In this document: one piece after another, positions 1 through 9,847 of the stretch
Position numbering within the stretch: position 1 is the stretch's first letter
Layout of the letters: every line of letters starts with the position of its first letter
Source of the DNA: an uncultured Tenacibaculum sp.
Lineage (GTDB): Bacteria > Bacteroidota > Bacteroidia > Flavobacteriales > Flavobacteriaceae
Assembly: GCF_947504135.1 (NCBI RefSeq)
Contig: NZ_CANNGG010000003.1
Location: 482,191-546,190, forward strand
Direction of reading: 5' to 3'
DNA: 64,000 nucleotides
The notes under the pieces: model-generated
Told to the model about the DNA's origin: nothing
What the model saw: only the letters and a program-made list of their open reading frames with translations
Databases searched by the model: none
Program-made: the position numbers and the translations under genes

Positions 1-151
1 GATTAGGTTTAGCTTGTGTATATTTTTTTGTTGTTACATCTCCTTTAAAAAGATTATACTTAATATGACACTCTTGGCTTGCTTGCGCTTTTGCTCCATT
101 TACGGCTACAAACAAAAATAATCCTGTAAGTAAATACGTAATTTTTTTCAT
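1..151 (-). CDS. N-terminus of secreted protein with signal peptide (truncated by window edge)
   Basis: Reverse complement from ATG at 151 reads MKKITYLLTGLFLFVAVNGAKAQASQECHIKYNLFKGDVTTKKYTQAKPN, open to the window edge. Confidence 0.6.
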   Translation of the reverse strand, partial: MKKITYLLTGLFLFVAVNGAKAQASQECHIKYNLFKGDVTTKKYTQAKPN

Positions 152-166
152 CGTTCTCAGTTTTTG

Positions 167-1426
167 TTAATCTATTTTATTTTTATGGAACCATTTAATA
201 CTATTCAAAGATAAACTTAATCTTACGTTAAAATAATTCTCTTTTATTAAGTTATTGTTAGTTGTTCCTCTTTGCCCATACTCAAATCCTAAATTAAGAT
301 TTGATAATTGTCTTGGTAATGGCAATCCTAGTCCAACATTTATGCCAAAGTCTTTTACTGGCTCAAAATTATCAGTTGTTTTTACTAACAAACCTGTGTC
401 TTCAAAACGTAAACCTGCTCTATAGGTAACTCTATCCCAATAACTAGAAATTGAATTTATTTTTGGAATGTAATATCCTCCTATAGAAAATTTACTTGAA
501 TCGTCATATTTGTGAGACTGTCCATCAGTAATAAACACACTATTACTACCTAAAGCACTTTGAGATTGTTGATTTACTCCTACATACCATTTATTCTCCT
601 TCCCTATACCAAAACCATATACACTTTTCAATGGTACGTTAATATTTCCATTTAAAGGTCTGTTAAACAACTCTGCCTTAATTTTCCCGTCATCATCTGA
701 AACAGAATACAATATTTCGTTTCCTTTTACTGATAGATCAGATGATAAGGTAAACGAAGCTCCTGCAAATAACTGTAACTTATTTTTTAGCTCTGTCTTA
801 TATTGTGTTCCTAACTTAAACTGTCCTCCTCTTACATTAAAAGATTCTTCGTGCGAGGTAGCTAACACTACATCTGCTCTTTTATTAAAAACATTATTCT
901 CTATGTTTCCGAAAACAAAACCTGCTTCAACACCTAACGACAAACCTTTGTATGCGTAAATACCATAGCTCGCATAGATTTTATTAGCTCCTCCTTCACC
1001 AGAAAACACAGTAACATCTTCTGTATTTTCTTTATCTATCAGTGAATATCCTACTGAAGAAAAAGGTTGTAAACCAACCGAAAAACCTGCTTTTTTTCCT
1101 ACTGGAAAACCAAGAGAAATATACCTTAAGCTTGTTGAGTTTCCTGTTTGAGATTCATTTGCTTCTTTTACTGTTAAAAATGTTAGGCTTCCTCCAATTG
1201 CATAAGTAGCTGCCCTTAAATCAGCGTTCGCTGCTGGATTTGTAAAATTTAAGTGATGATTATTTTTCATGGCAACACCAATTCCCCCCATAGAAGCTTG
1301 CTCAACTGTTACTGCTTCAAAACTCTCTCCTATTCCAAAATAAGAGTATGGTGAAGCACTGTTTCTTTGCGCTAATATTGTTGATGTAGTAAATACAAAA
1401 ACTCCTAATATAAATCTCTTAATCAT
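167..1426 (-). CDS. putative outer membrane protein
   Basis: 419 aa ORF, signal peptide, SPYSYFGIGE start and beta-strand-rich sequence typical of Bacteroidota OM proteins. Confidence 0.7.
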   Translation of the reverse strand: MIKRFILGVFVFTTSTILAQRNSASPYSYFGIGESFEAVTVEQASMGGIGVAMKNNHHLNFTNPAANADLRAATYAIGGSLTFLTVKEANESQTGNSTSLRYISLGFPVGKKAGFSVGLQPFSSVGYSLIDKENTEDVTVFSGEGGANKIYASYGIYAYKGLSLGVEAGFVFGNIENNVFNKRADVVLATSHEESFNVRGGQFKLGTQYKTELKNKLQLFAGASFTLSSDLSVKGNEILYSVSDDDGKIKAELFNRPLNGNINVPLKSVYGFGIGKENKWYVGVNQQSQSALGSNSVFITDGQSHKYDDSSKFSIGGYYIPKINSISSYWDRVTYRAGLRFEDTGLLVKTTDNFEPVKDFGINVGLGLPLPRQLSNLNLGFEYGQRGTTNNNLIKENYFNVRLSLSLNSIKWFHKNKID

Positions 1427-2150
1427 TCGCTAAGTTGTGTATCAAAATAGTATGTAATCCTTCCAAAACAAAATTTGGATGGGCAAATATGACACTTTTT
1501 AATTGTTTTGACAAAAAATATGTGTCTCCTCCTGTTAAAACTACTGTTAAATCTGAATACTTTTTTTGATATTGCTTAATTATTCCGTCAATTTCTTTAC
1601 AAACTCCATTAATAACCCCCGAATGTATTGAAGTATTAGTATCAACTCCTATAAAACTTTCAAGTTTACTCGGTTCTAATAAGGGTAATTTAGCCGTAAA
1701 ATTATGTAATGCTTTGTACCTCATTTTAATACCTGGTGAGATTGCACCTCCTAAATACTCACCCTCTTTTGTAATAAAATCATATGTAATACAAGTTCCT
1801 GCATCAATAACCAATACGTTTTTGTTAGGATACTTGTTAACCGCGGCAGAAGCTAATGCAATTCTATCTACTCCTAATGTCTTAGGGGTTTTATAATTGT
1901 TTTTAAACGGAACGTTTGTAGTAGAATCTAAAAAAATCGGGTTTAAAAGTTCTGCTATTTCTTGCCTTTCTTCTTCTGTAAAATGGGCTACGGATGATAC
2001 AATACTACTAGTAATTGAAAAATTTAAAATTATTTTTTTTACTTCTGAAAGTATTTCTGCTTTATCAAAAACAAAAAATTCTTTAGTAGTATCTAATTCA
2101 AAAACAGCTACTTTAACTCTTGTATTGCCTACATCAATAATTAGGTTCAT
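1419..2150 (-). CDS. coaX: type III pantothenate kinase
   Basis: MNLIIDVGNTRVKVAVFE, TLGVDRIALA and VIDAGTCITYDFI motifs. Confidence 0.93.
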   Translation of the reverse strand: MNLIIDVGNTRVKVAVFELDTTKEFFVFDKAEILSEVKKIILNFSITSSIVSSVAHFTEEERQEIAELLNPIFLDSTTNVPFKNNYKTPKTLGVDRIALASAAVNKYPNKNVLVIDAGTCITYDFITKEGEYLGGAISPGIKMRYKALHNFTAKLPLLEPSKLESFIGVDTNTSIHSGVINGVCKEIDGIIKQYQKKYSDLTVVLTGGDTYFLSKQLKSVIFAHPNFVLEGLHTILIHNLAND

Positions 2151-2226
2151 ATTTCATTTCTTAGAGCTTGTAAATTTACGGTACATTTTTTTAAAGTTTT
2201 TACTTTGTATAATTAAAAAACGATTG

Positions 2227-2234
2227 TATATTTG
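2227..2234 (+). promoter_or_regulatory. Bacteroidota-type -7 element (TATATTTG) for tRNA-Phe
   Basis: TTTG at 2204-2207, 19 bp spacer, TATATTTG. Confidence 0.6.
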
Positions 2235-2259
2235 CATCCGCTTAACGAAAGTAGCAACT

Positions 2260-2332
2260 GGTGCCTTAGCTCAGTTGGTAGAGCAAAGGACTGAAAATCC
2301 TTGTGTCCCTGGTTCGATTCCTGGAGGCACCA
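2260..2332 (+). tRNA. tRNA-Phe (GAA), copy 1
   Basis: 73 nt cloverleaf, GGTGCCT/AGGCACC acceptor, anticodon loop CTGAAAA, GGTTCGATTCC T arm. Confidence 0.95.
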
Positions 2333-2336
2333 CAAT

Positions 2337-2364
2337 AAAACTCGTAGCGCATGTTACGAGTTTT
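2337..2364 (+). terminator. intrinsic hairpin between tRNA-Phe copies
   Basis: AAAACTCGTA...TACGAGTTTT. Confidence 0.6.
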
Positions 2365-2397
2365 ATTTTAAAGATGTTACTTTTTTAAGCTATGACT

Positions 2398-2470
2398 GGT
2401 GCCTTAGCTCAGTTGGTAGAGCAAAGGACTGAAAATCCTTGTGTCCCTGGTTCGATTCCTGGAGGCACCA
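2398..2470 (+). tRNA. tRNA-Phe (GAA), copy 2
   Basis: Identical 73 nt to copy 1. Confidence 0.95.
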
Positions 2471-2475
2471 CGATA

Positions 2476-2505
2476 AAAACCCGAACAAATTTGTTCGGGT
2501 TTTTT
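2476..2505 (+). terminator. intrinsic terminator after tRNA-Phe pair
   Basis: AAAACCCGAACAAATTTGTTCGGGTTTTTT. Confidence 0.8.
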
Positions 2506-2549
2506 AGTTTTAAAAACAACAACTCGATAAATAATCGAGTCGTTTTTAT

Positions 2550-3527
2550 TTATTTCAATTTGAACCTCATCTCTATTGGATAATGGTCAGATGCTTCTCC
2601 AAATTCATTTAATACTTTCCCTTCAATATATTCAATCGTATTTTCTGTGTAAAAAATATAATCGATACGTTCTACGGGATTTTTAGTATCAAATGTGTTT
2701 TCAGGGTTTTCAGAAGAAAATGCTGCGTTCCCAACTCCTTCGATCGAAAATATTTTTTGAATAATAGCTTCGTTGTCTCTTGCTTTTGAGTTAAAATCAC
2801 CCAATAAAATAGTTGGGTACATTGTTTTATAACTATTGAAAAGATTCAATACGTACACAAATTGACGTACTCGTGTTGTTTTATTAAAAGCTTCTAAGTG
2901 TAGATTTATAACAATCACTTCTTTTCCTTCTAAAATAACTTTTACCACCTGCACCAATCTATCTAAATACAACGCATCTCTATAAAAAGGGTTGTCTGCC
3001 ACACGCTCTAACACAATTCGTTGGTAATCCTTCAATTCATACTTACTTAAAATGGATTGTCCTGACACAATTTTACCAAAGTGCATGCTTGGTGGCCAAT
3101 AAGGAAAAGGAACGTAATGTTCATCCCAATTTATACCTCTTGCCACATAGTTATATCCTAATTTAGCGATCTCTTCTTCCTGATTTACTTCATACGATCT
3201 CGCTGCATTATAATCAATTTCTTGAAAAGCTAATATATCAGGATTTACTTTTTGAATTTCAGTAAGCACCTTTTTCATGTTAGAATCGAACAATTCTTTT
3301 GGCTTTGCTATTGCTCGGTTATTTGTCATTCCGCTTAAATATCCAATATTGTAAGTTACAATGCTGTAAACAGAATCATTATCAGTTGCTGTATCATAGT
3401 TATGTGTAATAATTTTAGCATACTCTGCTTCATCCATTGTTGGTGAAGAAGCCCAGAAAAAAAACACTATAACCAAACCAACTACTAACAATAAAATCCT
3501 TAAAACAATTCTAAAAATTAACTTCAT
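2550..3527 (-). CDS. endonuclease/exonuclease/phosphatase family protein
   Basis: NPDILAFQEID, TILLGDFNSKA and SDHYPIEM motifs, N-terminal TM segment. Confidence 0.9.
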   Translation of the reverse strand: MKLIFRIVLRILLLVVGLVIVFFFWASSPTMDEAEYAKIITHNYDTATDNDSVYSIVTYNIGYLSGMTNNRAIAKPKELFDSNMKKVLTEIQKVNPDILAFQEIDYNAARSYEVNQEEEIAKLGYNYVARGINWDEHYVPFPYWPPSMHFGKIVSGQSILSKYELKDYQRIVLERVADNPFYRDALYLDRLVQVVKVILEGKEVIVINLHLEAFNKTTRVRQFVYVLNLFNSYKTMYPTILLGDFNSKARDNEAIIQKIFSIEGVGNAAFSSENPENTFDTKNPVERIDYIFYTENTIEYIEGKVLNEFGEASDHYPIEMRFKLK

Positions 3528-3630
3528 CTAAATAAAAAAAATGTTAAAAATACTTCCAAATTTAAACTTTTTTAAAGCTGAATGGTCTTAGAGATGTAAA
3601 TAATTACAAAAAAATTAAAACTTAATAAAC

Positions 3631-4095
3631 ATGAAGAAATTACTAACAGTATTGGTTTTAACGGTTGGGTTCACCGTTACTACGCAAGCACAAAGAGGAG
3701 ATAAAGGTAAACGTGAACAATTGTCTGTAGAGCAACAAACAGAGCTAGAAGTTAAAAAAATGACGTTGAAGTTAGATTTAACTGAAGCTCAACAAAATCA
3801 AATAAAACCTTTAATAGCTAAAAAAGTAGCTGACAGAAAAAAAATATGGGCTAAAAGAAAGGCTATGAAACAAAGTGGTAAAAAGGCTACAACTGATGAA
3901 CGTTATGCTATGAAAAGTAAAATGTTGGATAAACAAATTGCACACAAAGCTGAAATGAAACGTATTTTAAATGAGCAACAATATGAACGTTATGAGAAAA
4001 TGACTGCAAGAAAAATGAAAAGACATAAAAAGAAAGGTGCTCATAAAAAATTTGGAAAAGGAAAACACCATAAAAAGCATCAAGAGGAAAAGTAA
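3631..4095 (+). CDS. Spy/CpxP-like secreted protein with Lys/His-rich tail
   Basis: Signal peptide, LDLTEAQQNQIKPLI repeat-like motif, C-terminus KRHKKKGAHKKFGKGKHHKKHQ. Confidence 0.6.
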   Translation: MKKLLTVLVLTVGFTVTTQAQRGDKGKREQLSVEQQTELEVKKMTLKLDLTEAQQNQIKPLIAKKVADRKKIWAKRKAMKQSGKKATTDERYAMKSKMLDKQIAHKAEMKRILNEQQYERYEKMTARKMKRHKKKGAHKKFGKGKHHKKHQEEK

Positions 4096-4127
4096 GCTTA
4101 ACCTCTTAGTAGATTAGTTTTTGATTG

Positions 4128-4166
4128 AAAAAAAGCTCGGTTTTGAAAACAGAACCGGGCTTTTTT
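4128..4166. terminator. bidirectional intrinsic terminator
   Basis: AAAAAAGCTCGGTTTTGAAAACAGAACCGGGCTTTTTT. Confidence 0.75.
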
Positions 4167-4176
4167 ATTTTTTTAT

Positions 4177-4692
4177 TTACTCTTTAAACCAACCTGAATA
4201 TTTCACATAATTATTAGCAATCCTGTCAATTTCTCCTGAAATAAGTTCTTTAGAAATATCTTTTACTTTTTTTGCTGGTACTCCTGCATAAATACTTCCG
4301 CTTTCAATATACGTGTTTTTAGTTACAACTGCTCCTGCTGCTATTATAGAGTTTGACTCTACTATACAATCATCCATAATTATACTTCCCATACCTACCA
4401 GCACATTATCGTGAATGGTACACCCATGCACTAAAGCATTGTGACCAATAGAAACATTATTACCAATAGTTGTTGGTGATTTTTGATAGGTAGCATGTAT
4501 AACTGCGCCGTCTTGCACATTTACTTTGTCTCCCATTTTTATGTGATGTACATCTCCACGAATTACTGCATTGAACCATACACTACATTCTTTTCCCATT
4601 GTTACATCTCCTACAATAGTTGCATTTTCAGCAACATAACAATCCTTTGGAATTTCTGGGTGCTTCCCTCTTACTGGTTTTATAATTGGCAT
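4177..4692 (-). CDS. gamma carbonic anhydrase family protein
   Basis: Left-handed beta-helix hexapeptides, VQDGAVIHA, IGHNALVHGCTI; start trimmed to MPIIKPVRGKHP because the longer ORF overlaps the upstream gene. Confidence 0.88.
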   Translation of the reverse strand: MPIIKPVRGKHPEIPKDCYVAENATIVGDVTMGKECSVWFNAVIRGDVHHIKMGDKVNVQDGAVIHATYQKSPTTIGNNVSIGHNALVHGCTIHDNVLVGMGSIIMDDCIVESNSIIAAGAVVTKNTYIESGSIYAGVPAKKVKDISKELISGEIDRIANNYVKYSGWFKE

Positions 4693-4696
4693 AATT

Positions 4697-5431
4697 TTAT
4701 TTAAAATATGATAATAAATTTGCTTTTTTGGATGCTGAAACCATAATTTCTTTTCCGTTTGACAGCACAACGCTTCCTCCTTTTCCTTTTTTATACTTTG
4801 CTATTTCATTAACGTTGACTAAAAACGATTTGTGTACTCTAACAAAAGTGTTATCTTTTAAAGTTTCTTCAAAATATTTTAGTGTTTTACTCACTAACTT
4901 TTTAGAATTCTCGAAATAAATTTCGGTATAATTATCATCTGCCTTACAAAACAAAATTTCATTCACCGCTACTACTTCAAATCCATCTTGCTGTGGAATA
5001 GTAATCTTTCCATTTACTTGATGTATTCTTTTTGGAGTTAACACAGCTGTTTCTAACTCATTTTCTTTTTCCTTAATTTCAGTTACAATACTTACTGCTT
5101 TAATCAACTCATCTATAGAAATAGGTTTTAACAAATAATAAGTTGCTTGATTATTTAATGCCTCAATAGCGTAATGATCGTATGCAGTTACAAAAACCGT
5201 TTCAAAAGTTTGGTTTTCTACTTTTTCTAACAAATCAAAAGCATTTCCAAAAGGCATTTCTACATCTAAAAACACCAAATCTAATTCATACTTTTCAATT
5301 AATTTTTGTGCTTCTTCAATATTACTTGCTTCTCCTAACAACTCAACATTAGGACAATATTTAGCTATATAATTTCGTAGAATATCTCTACTTATTTGCT
5401 CGTCTTCAACTATAATTGCTTTTATTTTCAT
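4697..5431 (-). CDS. LytTR family response regulator
   Basis: Receiver domain (IVEDEQISRDIL, LVFLDVEMPFGNAF) plus LytTR DNA-binding domain (VRVHKSFLVNVNEI). Confidence 0.93.
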   Translation of the reverse strand: MKIKAIIVEDEQISRDILRNYIAKYCPNVELLGEASNIEEAQKLIEKYELDLVFLDVEMPFGNAFDLLEKVENQTFETVFVTAYDHYAIEALNNQATYYLLKPISIDELIKAVSIVTEIKEKENELETAVLTPKRIHQVNGKITIPQQDGFEVVAVNEILFCKADDNYTEIYFENSKKLVSKTLKYFEETLKDNTFVRVHKSFLVNVNEIAKYKKGKGGSVVLSNGKEIMVSASKKANLLSYFK

Positions 5432-5433
5432 CG

Positions 5434-7635
5434 CTAATTTTTGTCTTTTTTTAGTGTCAATTCTACTTTAGTTCCGCTTCCGTCTTCAAAAGCATCTGAA
5501 ACCACCACAGATATTTTGTCCTGATACATATCATTTAAAATAGCAATTCTATTTTTTATTGTACTCATTCCTTTTGACTTCTGTTTGAGTTGGTTCTTTG
5601 TCTTCATTTCTATTGACCTCTCTCTTCCAATTCCATCATCTTCAATTAAAATAGTAATAGAGTCATTATTTTTGGGAAGCATTGAAATTTGAAGTTTTCC
5701 TTTTTCTTTTTTATATCGAAGCCCATGCCAAATAGCATTTTCTATATACGGTTGCAATAACATTGGCGGAATCGAATATTCATCTAAAGGTATACTTTTG
5801 TCTATATTGATATTATAATCAAACTTATCTTTAAATCGGTTATGCTCTAACTTCACATACAACTCTAATAACTCAATTTCTTTGGTTAACGGTATAAAAT
5901 CTTCATCTGAATTTTCTAACACCGAACGCATTAATACTGAAAACTCTGACAAATAACGATTCGCACTTCGTTCATCATTTACAGCAATAAAACTATTCAC
6001 AGAGTTCAATGCATTGAAAATAAAGTGCGGATTCATTTGCGAACGCATCGACTTTAAAGCCAGTAAATTATTGGCTAACTTTTGTTGTTTATTCGTTCTG
6101 AACATAAAATACACCAACAAAACCATTAATAAAAAACCTCCGATTAATGAATAAATAATCCATTTTTGACGTTTGTTACTTTCCTGAACCAATTGCTGGT
6201 CTTTATATGCTAAATTGATTTTACTGTCCGCTAATTCTTTGTCTTTTTCTAAACTAGCTATTCTGTTTTGGTTATCTGAAATTCGCTTACTAAAACGTTT
6301 TACTTGCTGAATTTCCTGTTCTTTTCGTGAATATAAAGTATCTACCAATTCTACATAATCTTGATAGGTTTTTAGTGCTTCCGTGTAATCTCCAACCGTA
6401 GCATATACTTCCGACAAACGCTTAGTAGCATCTTTTTGAATGATTAAATCTTTGTTTTTATCAGCATCTGCAATACTCTTTTTTAAATATGGAATTGCTT
6501 CTTCAAATTCAGATTTTTGCATGTAGGCATTACCAATTTTATAGTTGATTTTTTGTGAAGTAATTGAATCAACTAACGATTCGTTATTCTCCGCTTCTAC
6601 AACTATATCTTCTGCTTCTTTTAGGCTTTCTTTTCGCAACTGAATTTCTTCATCATATCGCTGAGACTTATTGTAAAAATCGGCTACTTTTTGTTGCTCT
6701 TTTAACGAGCGTTTTTTGTTTTCTTCGGAAGCTAATTTTAACGAGTTTTTAAAATAACCATCTGCTTTTTGTGTGTTTCCTTGGGCTGCAAAAACTTCTG
6801 CTAACTTAGAGTTTAAGTCTGTTATTTTTGGTGTAATTAGATCCTTTTTCGCAATTTCCAGTGCTTTTTCGTAATTAACTTTTGCTTGATTGTAGTTTTT
6901 TTGAGCTAAGTACACATCTCCCAATCCTTGGTATGCAGTTAAACGTAAGTAATTATTAAGTACTCCGCTTTGTAAGCTTTGTAAATAGTTTTGTTCACTT
7001 TTGTTATAATCTTCTGATAAAAACGCTGCTTTTGCCAGTTTTAAACGAACCCTAGGCGAGTTTACTTCTTGTAAGGAAATTTGATAATTCTCAACCGCTA
7101 AATCGTACTGTTTCCAATAAAAATATACCTCTGCTAATTCTTTAAATACAGTAGCTCTTTGGTTTTTACTTGGATTCGTCAACAAAGTCTTTTCAACAAA
7201 AGACAAGCTTTTATCAATATCTTTCTTTTTATAAAACTCAACTGAGTCTAAATATTGTGAGTATAAGCCTACTTGCTTTCTTTTACTGTAAGAACTTAGT
7301 TTTGATTTTCTTTTAGGTATAAAGCCTTCAACTTTTACTTTTATATCTTCATCATCTTTAATCGTATAAAAAACACGATCAAAATTAGGATGTGATACTT
7401 CCAGTTGACTTCCCGCTGTAGCTTTTACAGTATAATTTCCTGTTATTTCAGAAAACCGATAAGTTCGTCCGTTTACTTCTACTCTTGCATCTTTAATCGG
7501 GCGACTTGTTTCTTTACTCACTACTTGAACTTTTACTGAGAATTCTTTCGATAGTTCTTTATCTATTTGGGAATAAACCGATGAAAACTTCAGTAAAAGT
7601 ATAGGTAGTAATAATATGTAAAAAAGCTTTTTCAT
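5434..7635 (-). CDS. TPR-containing LytS-type sensor histidine kinase
   Basis: TPR repeats, TM segment, MRSQMNPHFIFNALNSVNSFI his_kinase motif, adjacent LytTR regulator. Confidence 0.93.
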   Translation of the reverse strand: MKKLFYILLLPILLLKFSSVYSQIDKELSKEFSVKVQVVSKETSRPIKDARVEVNGRTYRFSEITGNYTVKATAGSQLEVSHPNFDRVFYTIKDDEDIKVKVEGFIPKRKSKLSSYSKRKQVGLYSQYLDSVEFYKKKDIDKSLSFVEKTLLTNPSKNQRATVFKELAEVYFYWKQYDLAVENYQISLQEVNSPRVRLKLAKAAFLSEDYNKSEQNYLQSLQSGVLNNYLRLTAYQGLGDVYLAQKNYNQAKVNYEKALEIAKKDLITPKITDLNSKLAEVFAAQGNTQKADGYFKNSLKLASEENKKRSLKEQQKVADFYNKSQRYDEEIQLRKESLKEAEDIVVEAENNESLVDSITSQKINYKIGNAYMQKSEFEEAIPYLKKSIADADKNKDLIIQKDATKRLSEVYATVGDYTEALKTYQDYVELVDTLYSRKEQEIQQVKRFSKRISDNQNRIASLEKDKELADSKINLAYKDQQLVQESNKRQKWIIYSLIGGFLLMVLLVYFMFRTNKQQKLANNLLALKSMRSQMNPHFIFNALNSVNSFIAVNDERSANRYLSEFSVLMRSVLENSDEDFIPLTKEIELLELYVKLEHNRFKDKFDYNINIDKSIPLDEYSIPPMLLQPYIENAIWHGLRYKKEKGKLQISMLPKNNDSITILIEDDGIGRERSIEMKTKNQLKQKSKGMSTIKNRIAILNDMYQDKISVVVSDAFEDGSGTKVELTLKKDKN

Positions 7636-7872
7636 TCTTTATAACTTACTGTAAACATACATACAAAAACCCACACAAAAAAACACCTACCCCACTAAAA
7701 CACTATAAAAAACAGTCATAAAAAGGAGTTTACTCATTTAGTTAATCTTTTACCTAAATGAAATAACCCGTTTACTCATTCTTGATTTTTTAAGAAAATA
7801 GTTGGAAGTAGTTTTGAATAGAAATTAATACTTATCAAACTTTTACCCAATTAATAACTAAAAACAAAAATT

Positions 7873-9003
7873 ATGAAAACGCACGCATTAAAAGTATTTT
7901 TCTTTTGCTTAGTACTACTAACGGTAACTACATTTGCTAATGAAAATCAACCTACAAAAAAAGCTAAAAAACAAACCGTAAAAGTTGCATTGTTATTGGA
8001 TACAAGTAATAGTATGGACGGACTCATCAATCAGGCAAAAGCACAATTATGGGAGATTGTAAACGAGCTATCATATGCTAAATGCAATGGCATCACTCCT
8101 AACTTAGAAATTGCTTTGTACGAATACGGAAACTCAAACTTATCTTCTAGAGAAGGATATATCCGACAAGTTTTACAATTTACCAGTGATTTAGATGAGA
8201 TTTCTGAATATCTTTTTTCCTTAAGTACAAATGGTGGAAGTGAATATTGTGGACAAGTAATACAAACATCACTAAATGAACTAGATTGGGGAGCTAATAA
8301 ACGTGATTTAAAAATGATTTTTATTGCGGGTAACGAACCTTTTACTCAGGGAAAAATTAATTACAGAGATGCTATTACCAATGCCAAAGAAAAAGATATT
8401 ACCATAAATACTATTTTTTGTGGTGATTTTAATCAGGGAATTACTGGAAGATGGCAAGACGGAGCTATTTACGGAGGTGGTGATTATATGACCATTAATC
8501 AAAACAAGCATATTGTACACATTGTAACTCCTTACGACAACGATATTATTATTTTAAATAAGCGCTTAAATGACACCTATATTCACTATGGTTCTTACGG
8601 TTACTCTAAATACAGTAATCAGGCAAAACAAGATATGAATGCGGAAAGTTTGGACGAAGCTGTAGTAGTGAAACGTGCCGTAACTAAAAGCTCTAAACTA
8701 TATAAAAATGCTGAATGGGATTTGGTGGATGCTTCGGAAGAAAAGGAAATTGATTATAGCTCTTTAAAAAAGAAGCAGCTTCCTAAACAGTTACAAAATA
8801 AATCTGCTAAAGAGATTAAAATGTATGTTGAGAAAAAACGTAAAGAGCGTGCTGAAATTCAACAAAAAATTCAAGAGTTAAATAAAAAAAGAAAGACTTA
8901 TGTAGCAAAAAAACAACGTGAAAGTTCTAAAAAGAATGAATTAGAAAGTGTTATGATTAAAGCTATCAAAAAACAAGCGAAAAAGAAAAATTACTCTTGG
9001 TAG
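7873..9003 (+). CDS. von Willebrand factor type A domain protein
   Basis: VALLLDTSNSMDGLINQAK MIDAS motif, signal peptide, Lys-rich coiled C-terminus. Confidence 0.8.
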   Translation: MKTHALKVFFFCLVLLTVTTFANENQPTKKAKKQTVKVALLLDTSNSMDGLINQAKAQLWEIVNELSYAKCNGITPNLEIALYEYGNSNLSSREGYIRQVLQFTSDLDEISEYLFSLSTNGGSEYCGQVIQTSLNELDWGANKRDLKMIFIAGNEPFTQGKINYRDAITNAKEKDITINTIFCGDFNQGITGRWQDGAIYGGGDYMTINQNKHIVHIVTPYDNDIIILNKRLNDTYIHYGSYGYSKYSNQAKQDMNAESLDEAVVVKRAVTKSSKLYKNAEWDLVDASEEKEIDYSSLKKKQLPKQLQNKSAKEIKMYVEKKRKERAEIQQKIQELNKKRKTYVAKKQRESSKKNELESVMIKAIKKQAKKKNYSW

Positions 9004-9027
9004 TTTTGATTGGGGTTTGGTTAGTTG

Positions 9028-9054
9028 AAGCGGAGTAAGTACTCCGCTTTTTTT
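9028..9054. terminator. intrinsic terminator between convergent genes
   Basis: AAGCGGAGTAAGTACTCCGCTTTTTTT. Confidence 0.8.
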
Positions 9055-9847
9055 ATTTCACCAACAGATCTTGCCCAATACTAATGTTATTATCACTTAA
9101 TCCGTTTACCTCTTTTAATCGTTGTACCGAAACATTATATCTTCTTGATATAGAATAGAGAGTATCTCCTTTTTGCACTTTATGAGATTCCGTTTTATAA
9201 CTTATTTTTTTAGAAGTTAATGATCCGTCAGGTTTAACTCTATCGTATTCAGCTAAATTGTATTTATTAATGATAGAAATCAACTTTTGCGGATATTTTC
9301 TATCAGTTGCATACCCTGCTTTTTTTAAACCATAGGCCCAACCTTTATAGTCGGTATGTCTTAATTTAAATAAACTTGCATAACGGCTACGCGTTAATAA
9401 AAACTGAGAGTGGTCTTCGTACGAAGTTTCTGGATATTTATATTTTCTAAAACATTCTCCTTTTTCATCATCATCATGAGTTACACTATGTCCTTGCCAG
9501 CCTCTGTGACATTTAATTCCGAAGTGATTGTTCGATTTACGCGCTAACTGACTTCTACCGCTTCCCGATTCTAAAACTCCTTGTGCTAAGGTAATACTTG
9601 CAGGAATTCCGTGCTCATGCATTTTCTTAACTGCAATCGGAGCAAACTTTTGAATATAGGTTTCGGTATGATTCGTAGTTGTTGCTACTGGTCGCTTTAT
9701 TTGCTCTAATTGTGGTAACTTTGGTGCTTTCTCTTCCTTAGTCTCCAGCACTACTTCATTAGGTGTAGACCTTACCACATTTTTACCTGATCCACAACTT
9801 GCCAATACCACAGCACATGCTGCTAAAAAAACTACTCTTATCTTCAT
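9053..9847 (-). CDS. glucosaminidase with LysM domain
   Basis: Lipobox, ITLAQGVLESGSGRSQLARKSNNHFGIKC, C-terminal LysM HKVQKGDTLYSISRRYNV. Confidence 0.92.
   Translation of the reverse strand: MKIRVVFLAACAVVLASCGSGKNVVRSTPNEVVLETKEEKAPKLPQLEQIKRPVATTTNHTETYIQKFAPIAVKKMHEHGIPASITLAQGVLESGSGRSQLARKSNNHFGIKCHRGWQGHSVTHDDDEKGECFRKYKYPETSYEDHSQFLLTRSRYASLFKLRHTDYKGWAYGLKKAGYATDRKYPQKLISIINKYNLAEYDRVKPDGSLTSKKISYKTESHKVQKGDTLYSISRRYNVSVQRLKEVNGLSDNNISIGQDLLVK

Noticed and set aside
1897-2583. Plus-strand ORFs of 163 and 63 aa covering the tRNA-Phe genes
   Set aside because: Both translate tRNA sequence (ALAQLVEQRTENPCVPGSIPGGT), a common artefact.
4693-4770. N-terminal extension of the gamma carbonic anhydrase ORF
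   Set aside because: Overlaps the LytTR regulator; family start is MPIIKPVRGKHP.
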